NCBI GenBank assembly: GCA_023136715.1
Contig: JAGLQT010000098.1
Coordinates: 1-7,447 of the forward strand
Length of the DNA: 7,447 nt
Reading direction: 5' to 3'
From: Gammaproteobacteria bacterium
Lineage (GTDB): Bacteria > Pseudomonadota > Gammaproteobacteria > SZUA-229
In this document: positions 1 to 6,200 of the stretch, piece after piece
Position numbering within the stretch: position 1 is the stretch's first letter
Layout: each line of letters opens with the position of its first letter
Made by a program: the position numbers and the translations under genes
Notes under the pieces: model-generated
Database searches by the model: none
Told to the model about the DNA's origin: nothing
Seen by the model: only the letters and a program-made list of their open reading frames with translations

Positions 1-5
1 GACAT
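1..5 (-). CDS. tuf: Probable elongation factor Tu, first bases only
   Basis: Only ATG and the first two bases of a second codon (TC, so Ser) are in the window. The identification rests on three things: the well-spaced RBS before it, the fixed gene order rpsL-rpsG-fusA-tuf in proteobacterial str operons, and the fact that many gammaproteobacterial EF-Tu proteins begin Met-Ser-Lys. The coding sequence itself is too short to test. Confidence 0.7.
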
Positions 6-13
6 TGCTAATT

Positions 14-19
14 ACCTTC
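14..19 (-). promoter_or_regulatory. Ribosome binding site of the next gene (tuf)
   Basis: GAAGGT on the minus strand lies exactly 8 nt (AATTAGCA) before an ATG at positions 5-3. It is the best Shine-Dalgarno match in the window and shows that a gene starts at the left edge. The 45-nt fusA-tuf gap otherwise holds only a very short CGG/CCG repeat near 40-47, which I do not call. Confidence 0.75.
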
Positions 20-50
20 GTACTTAAATTGCAGCCCCGGAAATCCGACA

Positions 51-2147
51 CTAACCTCTTCTTGCATTAACTATTGCATCCGCAACCCTACTTGGCGCTT
101 CAGCGTATTTTTCAAATTCCATTGAATAAGTCGCACGACCCTGTGTCGCAGATCTTAGAGCAGTTGAATAACCAAACATCTCTGACAATGGAACATCTGC
201 TCTTATAATCTTTCCTGCTGGCGCATCTTCCATACCTGCCACCATGCCACGTCGGCGATTCAAATCACCCATGACGTCACCCATATATTCTTCAGGTGTA
301 ACCACTTCAATCTTCATCATCGGCTCAAGGATGGTTGGATCTGCTTTCAGCGCACCCTCTCTAAAGGCCATTGAACCTGCAATCTTGAACGCCATCTCAT
401 TGGAGTCGACATCATGAAAAGAGCCATCAAACAAAGTCACCCTGACATCTTCAATCGGGAAACCTGCGAGAGCACCATTTTTCATCTGATCTTGCGCACC
501 CCTCTCAACAGCAGGAACAAATTCCTTAGGTACCGCGCCACCAACTATTTCACTAACAAACTCATAACCAGAACCGGGCTCCAACGGCTCGATGCGCAAA
601 TTAACATGTGCATACTGGCCTCGACCACCCGACTGACGAACAAATTTTGTTTCCTGTTCAACCGCTTTACGTAAGCATTCGCGGTACGCAACCTGCGGAT
701 TACCCACATTCGCATCGACGCTAAATTCACGTTTCATACGATCAACGATGATTTCCAGATGCAATTCACCCATACCAGAAATAATCGTCTGCCCTGACTC
801 TTCGTCAGTCCGAACACGAAAAGATGGATCTTCATGTGCCAGCTTACCCAGCGCAATACTCATCTTCTCCTGATCCGCCGTCGTTCTAGGCTCAACCGCC
901 ACCGAAATAACCGGCTCCGGAAACTCCATACGCTCAAGCGTTATAACTTTATTGACATCACACAGGGTATCGCCTGTTGTAATATCTTTGAGGCCGATGG
1001 CTGCTGCGATATCACCCGCGCGTACCTCTTTAACTTCTTCACGGCTATTGGCGTGCATCTGTACGATACGGCCAACGCGCTCCTTCTTACCCTTAACCGG
1101 GTTATAAACTGCATCACCGGACTTAAGCACGCCCGAGTAAACCCTAAAGAAGGTCAGGTTGCCGACGAATGAATCCGTCGCAATCTTAAAACCTAAAGCC
1201 GCAAACGGCTCATCATCAGAAGAAGATCGTGTCGCCACAGACTCATCTTCTAAAATACCTTCAACTGGCGGTACATCTATCGGTGACGGCATATAGTCAA
1301 TTACCGCATCGAGCATTGCCTGCACGCCTTTATTCTTAAAAGCAGTACCACAAAACGCCGGTACAATTTCATTAGCAAGAGTTCGCAAACGAATCCCATG
1401 CCTAATATCATCTGCAGACAAATCGCCCTGCTCAAGATACTTATCCATTAATTCTTCGTTCGCCTCAGCCGCAGCCTCCAGCATCAGCTCGCGCCTTTCC
1501 TGACACAGCTCTAATAAATCATCAGGAATCTCGCTTTCAGAAAACTCCGAACCCATGTTTTCCTCACTCCAACGAATCGCCTTCATTTTTATGAGATCAA
1601 CTACGCCTTCAAAATCTTCTTCTGAGCCTATAGCTACTTGCATAGCCACAGGATCTGAACCTAAACGATCCTTAATCTGATCGACAACACGCAAAAAATC
1701 CGCACCCACACGATCCATCTTATTAACAAAGACCATTCGTGGAACTGCGTATTTATTAGCCTGACGCCAAACTGTTTCTGACTGAGGCTCAACACCACCA
1801 ACCGCACAGAAAACCGCACAGGCACCATCAAGCACTCGAAGGGAACGCTCTACCTCAATGGTAAAATCAACGTGCCCTGGCGTATCAATGATATTGATAC
1901 GGTGCTCTTTGTACTGCTTATCCATACCACTCCAAAAACAAGTGGTAGCAGCAGAAGTAATGGTGATCCCACGCTCCTGCTCTTGCTCCATCCAGTCCAT
2001 GGTGGCAGCACCATCGTGTACTTCGCCTATTTTGTGCGAAATACCCGTGTAAAAAAGGACGCGCTCTGTTGTCGTTGTCTTACCCGCATCAATGTGTGCC
2101 ATGATGCCGATATTTCGGTAACGTTCAATAGGTGTGGTGCGCGCCAC
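51..2147 (-). CDS. fusA: Translation elongation factor G (EF-G), GTG start
   Basis: EF-G is the GTPase that moves tRNAs and mRNA through the ribosome and, with ribosome recycling factor, splits post-termination ribosomes. The product has 698 residues (E. coli 704). The G-domain motifs are complete: P-loop AHIDAGKTT (17-25), switch I RGITI (59-63), DTPGH (88-92, with the catalytic His92) and NKMD (142-145). Domain II begins after about residue 300. Domain III includes ISGMGELHLEI (456-466). Domain IV includes SGGRGQYAHV (506-515) and the tip loop GSFHDVDSNE (575-584), which reaches the decoding centre. Domain V is at the C-terminus. Sequence and operon position make it canonical EF-G1, not a paralogue or a tetracycline-protection protein. 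The start is GTG, fixed by the RBS and homology; the stop is TAG at 51-53. Third gene of the str operon. Confidence 0.99.
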   Translation of the reverse strand: MARTTPIERYRNIGIMAHIDAGKTTTTERVLFYTGISHKIGEVHDGAATMDWMEQEQERGITITSAATTCFWSGMDKQYKEHRINIIDTPGHVDFTIEVERSLRVLDGACAVFCAVGGVEPQSETVWRQANKYAVPRMVFVNKMDRVGADFLRVVDQIKDRLGSDPVAMQVAIGSEEDFEGVVDLIKMKAIRWSEENMGSEFSESEIPDDLLELCQERRELMLEAAAEANEELMDKYLEQGDLSADDIRHGIRLRTLANEIVPAFCGTAFKNKGVQAMLDAVIDYMPSPIDVPPVEGILEDESVATRSSSDDEPFAALGFKIATDSFVGNLTFFRVYSGVLKSGDAVYNPVKGKKERVGRIVQMHANSREEVKEVRAGDIAAAIGLKDITTGDTLCDVNKVITLERMEFPEPVISVAVEPRTTADQEKMSIALGKLAHEDPSFRVRTDEESGQTIISGMGELHLEIIVDRMKREFSVDANVGNPQVAYRECLRKAVEQETKFVRQSGGRGQYAHVNLRIEPLEPGSGYEFVSEIVGGAVPKEFVPAVERGAQDQMKNGALAGFPIEDVRVTLFDGSFHDVDSNEMAFKIAGSMAFREGALKADPTILEPMMKIEVVTPEEYMGDVMGDLNRRRGMVAGMEDAPAGKIIRADVPLSEMFGYSTALRSATQGRATYSMEFEKYAEAPSRVADAIVNARRG

Positions 2148-2155
2148 TACTCAAG

Positions 2156-2160
2156 CCTTC
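2156..2160 (-). promoter_or_regulatory. Ribosome binding site supporting the fusA GTG start
   Basis: GAAGG on the minus strand lies 8 nt (CTTGAGTA) before the GTG at 2147. It sits in the 25-nt rpsG-fusA gap and decides the GTG as start: no ATG lies at a better distance, and translation from GTG gives the canonical MARTTPIERYRNIGI N-terminus. Confidence 0.75.
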
Positions 2161-2172
2161 AACAATCAACCA

Positions 2173-2643
2173 CTACCAACGGAAGTGAGCAAATGCCTTA
2201 TTAGCCTCAGCCATACGATGTGTATCTTCACGCTTCTTAACCGCAGAACCACGGTTCTCAGAAGCATCCATCAATTCACCAGCCAGTTTTAACTGCATGG
2301 ATTTCTCACCGCGCTTACGTGCCGCTTCGATAATCCAACGCATAGCCAAAGCAATACGACGATCAGGTCGAACTTCAACGGGCACCTGGTAAGTTGCACC
2401 ACCAACACGGCGGGATTTAACCTCGACCATTGGCTTAACATTTTCAAGGGCTTGCTCCATTACTTCTGTAGCCTCGCCTTCAGCCTTCTCAGTAATACGA
2501 TCAAGTGCGTTATACATGATTGATTCCGCAGTAGATTTTTTACCGCCTCTCATTATCATGTTGACAAATTTTGCAATCTGTAAACTTCCAAATTTAGGAT
2601 CTGGAAGGACGATGCGCTTGGGAACTTCTCTTCTTCTAGGCAT
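2173..2643 (-). CDS. rpsG: 30S ribosomal protein S7
   Basis: S7 is a primary 16S rRNA-binding protein that starts assembly of the 30S head and contacts E-site tRNA. The 156-residue product matches the common bacterial length (E. coli B form; K-12 has a C-terminal extension). Visible family features are the basic N-terminal arm MPRRREVPKR, KFVNMIMRGGKKSTAE (about 25-40), the beta-hairpin VEVKSRRVGGATYQVPVEV (73-91), and the closing KKREDTHRMAEANKAFAHFRW region, split here as KKREDTHRMAEANKAF and AHFRW (136-156). It is the second gene of the str operon, 5 nt after rpsL and 25 nt before fusA. In E. coli S7 represses its own operon through a site in a roughly 100-nt rpsL-rpsG gap; no such gap exists here. 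Stop is TAG. Confidence 0.99.
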   Translation of the reverse strand: MPRRREVPKRIVLPDPKFGSLQIAKFVNMIMRGGKKSTAESIMYNALDRITEKAEGEATEVMEQALENVKPMVEVKSRRVGGATYQVPVEVRPDRRIALAMRWIIEAARKRGEKSMQLKLAGELMDASENRGSAVKKREDTHRMAEANKAFAHFRW

Positions 2644-2648
2644 GATTA

Positions 2649-3023
2649 TTAACCCTTAGGCCTCTTAGTACCATATTTAGAACGACCTTGCTTACGACTA
2701 TCAACGCCTTGCGTATCAAGACTACCGCGGACAACGTGATAACGCACACCCGGTAGATCCTTTACACGACCACCACGAATGAGAACCACGGAATGTTCTT
2801 GCAGGTTATGGCCTTCACCACCGATATAGCTGGTTACTTCAAAGCCGTTAGTTAAACGTACACGGGCAACCTTACGCATTGCCGAGTTCGGTTTTTTAGG
2901 TGTTGTGGTATACACGCGAGTACACACACCACGTCGTTGTGGACATGCCTCAAGCGCGGGCACATTACTTTTTGCGACCTTACTCTGACGCGGGTTTCTC
3001 ACCAATTGGTTGATCGTTGTCAT
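2649..3023 (-). CDS. rpsL: 30S ribosomal protein S12
   Basis: S12 sits at the decoding centre of the 30S subunit and helps control translational accuracy. The 124-residue product has the same length as E. coli S12 and is near identical through the core, including VAKSNVPALEACPQ, VCTRVYTTTPKKPNSA and SYIGGEGHNLQEHSVV. The two lysines where substitutions classically give streptomycin resistance, K43 (in TTPKKPNS) and K88 (in RVKDLPG), are both wild type. Asp89, the residue methylthiolated in E. coli, is also present. By knowledge of the family the allele is of the streptomycin-sensitive kind. It is the first gene of the str operon. It ends with TAA followed at once by a second in-frame TAA, only 5 nt before the rpsG start, so translational coupling to rpsG is likely. 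Confidence 0.99.
   Translation of the reverse strand: MTTINQLVRNPRQSKVAKSNVPALEACPQRRGVCTRVYTTTPKKPNSAMRKVARVRLTNGFEVTSYIGGEGHNLQEHSVVLIRGGRVKDLPGVRYHVVRGSLDTQGVDSRKQGRSKYGTKRPKG
2652..2657 (-). promoter_or_regulatory. Ribosome binding site of rpsG inside the rpsL end
   Basis: AAGGGT on the minus strand is formed by the last Lys-Gly codons of rpsL, with about 9-10 nt from AGGG to the rpsG ATG at 2643. The site lies wholly within rpsL codons, so ribosomes ending rpsL cover it, which supports coupled translation or re-initiation. Confidence 0.6.
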
Positions 3024-3028
3024 CTAAT

Positions 3029-3036
3029 ACCTTCTT
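3029..3036 (-). promoter_or_regulatory. Ribosome binding site of rpsL
   Basis: The minus strand reads AAGAAGGT, then TATTAG minus its shared T, directly before ATG at 3023. The AAGG core is about 6-7 nt from the start codon, which is good spacing, and it fixes this ATG as the rpsL start. Confidence 0.8.
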
Positions 3037-3081
3037 TAAAACCCAATCAGACGGGCGTTTGAGGATGATTCCTACAAGCTC

Positions 3082-3112
3082 AAAATAAACGACAGGCCCA
3101 ATAGGCCTGCCG
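3082..3112 (-). terminator. Intrinsic terminator-like hairpin in the rpsL leader
   Basis: The minus strand reads CGGCAGGCC, loop TATTG, then GGCCTGTCG (3090-3112): a 9-bp GC-rich stem with one G-U pair. The eight bases that follow are TTTATTTT (3082-3089). This has the form of a rho-independent terminator. It could end rpoBC transcripts, but it lies only about 5 nt downstream of the predicted str start site, so transcripts from that promoter must also pass it. It may therefore act as an attenuator or a 5' protective stem. The structure is seen; the function is inferred. Confidence 0.65.
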
Positions 3113-3123
3113 ACGGAGGCGAA

Positions 3124-3152
3124 ATTCTATGCTCATCACTCAAAACTGTCAA
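3124..3152 (-). promoter_or_regulatory. Sigma-70 promoter of the str operon
   Basis: On the minus strand a perfect -35 box TTGACA (3147-3152) is separated by exactly 17 nt from TAGAAT (3124-3129), one base off the TATAAT consensus. The predicted start of transcription is near 3116-3118, giving an rpsL leader of about 94 nt. It lies between rpoC and rpsL and reads toward rpsL, as expected for an independent str operon promoter. The bases after the -10 (TTCGCC) are only partly GC-rich, so stringent control is possible but not shown. Confidence 0.85.
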
Positions 3153-3186
3153 GTGATGCAGCCATAAAACCCTACCTTGTTTTGCT

Positions 3187-3230
3187 GTAATAAAGATTTG
3201 TCAGCAATATAGCGACAAACACACTATTAC
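3187..3230 (-). other. Nested stem-loop directly after the rpoC stop
   Basis: Two nested perfect inverted repeats begin at the first base after the rpoC stop codon. The outer arms are 3187-3192 and 3225-3230 (GTAATA/TATTAC). The inner arms are 3197-3202 and 3214-3219 (TTTGTC/GACAAA), around an 11-nt loop that can add two more GC pairs. In the rpoC mRNA this could fold as a 3' stem-loop. The stems are AU-rich and no clean U-tract follows on the minus strand, so it is a poor intrinsic terminator by itself. A role in 3'-end stability is inference. Confidence 0.4.
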
Positions 3231-6200
3231 TTATGCATCTTGCTGAGGCTCTGCCTCATTGCCAGGTGAAGCATTTTCAACCACTTCACCTGATACTACT
3301 TCTTCGCTAACATCTTCTGTCAGCATCGCTTCAGCCGCCATTTCTTCTTCAGAAAGGAAAGCTTCTTCTAATGCTGCAGTACGACGTTGACGACGTTCTT
3401 CATGTGAAGCCATACCGGTACCAGCTGGTATCAGGCGACCCACGATGACATTCTCTTTCAGTCCACGTAATGAATCACTGCTGCCACGAACGGCTGCTTC
3501 TGTCAGTACACGTGTTGTCTCCTGGAAGGAAGCCGCTGAAATAAAGGACTCAGTCACCAGCGACCCCTTGGTAATACCCAACAGGATAGGCTGAACATCG
3601 GCAGGTCTCTTACCTTCAGCTGACAGCGCTTCTGTCTCTTCAGCGATACTGGAACGCTCGATAATTTCACCTTTCAGGTAGCGTGATTCATGACCATCAA
3701 TAATTTCGCACTTACGCAACATCTGACGAATGATAACTTCAATATGCTTGTCATTAATCTTCACACCCTGCAGACGATACACATCCTGAATCTCATTCAC
3801 CAGGTAGGTAGCTAATGCATCAGAACCACGCCAGCGTAGAATATCATGTGGATTCAACTCACCGTCAGCAATCACCTCGCCAACCTCAACGCGCTCACCT
3901 TCAAACACATTAATGTGACGCCATTTAGGAATCAGAGTTTCGACAGCTTCATTATTATCCTGGGTAACTACAAAACGCTGCTTACCTTTGGTTTCCTTAC
4001 CAAAACTAACCACACCCGAAGCCTCAGCCATAATGGCAGGCTCTTTCGGCTTACGTGCTTCAAATAAGTCAGCAACACGTGGCAGACCACCGGTGATATC
4101 ACGGGTCTTGGAAGATTCCTGAGGAATACGTGAAACAACATCACCAATCGCAACATCATCACCATCCTTAATGTTAATAATCGCGCCTGCTGGCAGGAAG
4201 TAACGAGCAGACTGCTCACTACCCGCGATACACAGGTCTTCACCCTTGTCATCGACCAGAGAGATAAGAGGACGCATATCTTTACCAGCAGATGGACGCT
4301 GCTTAGGGTCCATAACTACTATGGAAGAAAGACCAGTAATCTCATCCGTTTCTTTCTGGACACTGACGCCATCGGAGAACTCACTGAATTTAACCTTACC
4401 AGCAACCTCAGTAATAATTGGATGAGTGTGAGGATCCCAGGTTGCAACAATTTGACCCGCTTCTACCTGACCATCCTCAGCTACTGAAATCACCGCCCCG
4501 TAAGGAATCTTATAGCGCTCACGCTCACGGTTATTTTCATCAACAATACCTAACTCACCTGAACGAGATACCGCCACTAGATGACCTGAAGAGTTTTCTA
4601 CAACATTAATATGATGCAGGCGAACCTTACCGTTATTCTTAACGGATATATTATTCGCAGCAGCAGAACGACTTGCCGCACCACCAATATGGAAGGTACG
4701 CATAGTCAGCTGTGTTCCAGGCTCACCGATGGATTGTGCCGCGATAACACCAACAGCCTCACCTTTATTAACCAGATGCCCGCGAGCCAGGTCACGCCCG
4801 TAACACATCGAACAAACACCATGCCTGTTTTCACAGGTACTAACCGTTCTTACCTTAACCTCATCAACACCGAGCTCATCAAAACGCTCCACCCATTGCT
4901 CATCAAGCAGGGTATTCGCAGGAATAACGGCTTTGCCTCCATCGCGAGGCATTACATCTTCAGCAACAACACGACCTAGCGCCAACTCACTCAAAGCCAT
5001 GACTACGTCACCACCTTCAATGATTGACTGCATCTTCCTGCCGTTGTTGGTACCACAGTCATGATTGAGAACAACCATGTCCTGCGCAACATCTACCAGA
5101 CGACGAGTCAGATAACCGGAGTTAGCCGTCTTCAAAGCTGTATCAGCCAGACCCTTACGAGCACCATGAGTTGAAATAAAGTACTGTAGTACGTTCAAAC
5201 CTTCACGGAAGTTCGCTGTAATCGGTGTCTCAATAATTGAGCCATCTGGTTTGGCCATCAGGCCACGCATACCAGCAAGCTGACGAATCTGGGCAGCTGA
5301 ACCACGAGCACCAGAATCGGCCATCATATAAATATTATTAAACGATAATTGTGAAACAGTATTCCCTTCAGCATCTTCAACTTCTTCTGTACTAAGTCTA
5401 TCCATCATCGCTTTAGCAACAGCTTCGTTAGCATGCGACCAGATATCAACAACCTTGTTGTAGCGTTCACCATTAGTCACAAGGCCCGAGGTATACTGCT
5501 CCTGAATTTCTTTCACTTCGATTTCAGCAGCATCAAGAATGCCGGATTTCTCTTCAGGAATCGCCATATCGTTAATACAAATCGAAACACCCGATTTCGT
5601 TGAGTAACGGAAACCGGTGTACATCAGCTGATCGGCAAAAATAACCGTTTCTTTCAAACCAACCTGGCGATAACACATATTGATCAGGTTAGAAATTGTC
5701 TTTTTACCTAATACCTGATTCACCGCTTCAAAAGGCAGGCCAGCAGGTACAATTTCTGATAGCAAAGCACGACCCACAGTCGTATCAGCAATCACTGTAC
5801 GTTCTTGCAGATTACCTTCGTCATCATAAATAACTTCTTTTACGCGAGCTTTAACTTTAGCTTGCAGATGTACAAAACCATTATCGTAAGCACGATGCAC
5901 TTCATCTACATCAGCAAACACCATGCCTTCGCCTTTAACATTGATCGATTCACGCGTCATGTAATACAGACCGAGAATAATATCCTGTGACGGTACGATC
6001 ACTGGCTCACCCGATGCAGGTGACAAAATATTATTTGTCGACATCATTAAAGCACGAGTTTCCAACTGCGCTTCAATTGACAGCGGTACGTGAACAGCCA
6101 TCTGGTCGCCATCGAAATCGGCGTTAAATGCAGTACAAACTAATGGATGCAGCTGAATCGCTTTACCTTCGATCAGTACTGGCTCGAATGCCTGGATACC

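Noticed and set aside
24..50. Possible small hairpin (CGG/CCG) in the fusA-tuf gap
   Set aside because: Only 3-4 bp with a very small loop and no U-tract; too weak to call a terminator.
2148..2172. Possible promoter or terminator in the rpsG-fusA gap
   Set aside because: The gap is 25 nt and is accounted for by the ribosome binding site; no promoter boxes or stem-loop seen.
414..2204. Plus-strand open frames of about 60-110 codons opposite fusA (for example 834-1172 and 1872-2204)
   Set aside because: They lie antisense to a complete, conserved fusA, show no recognisable protein features, and have no convincing ribosome binding site; they are by-products of its codon use.
3082..3139. Second mini-ORF on the minus strand starting ATGAGC (ATG at 3137-3135), overlapping the stop of the first mini-ORF and running into the hairpin
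   Set aside because: Its start lies upstream of the predicted transcription start, it has no separate Shine-Dalgarno sequence, and its codons are dictated by the promoter and hairpin; most likely chance.
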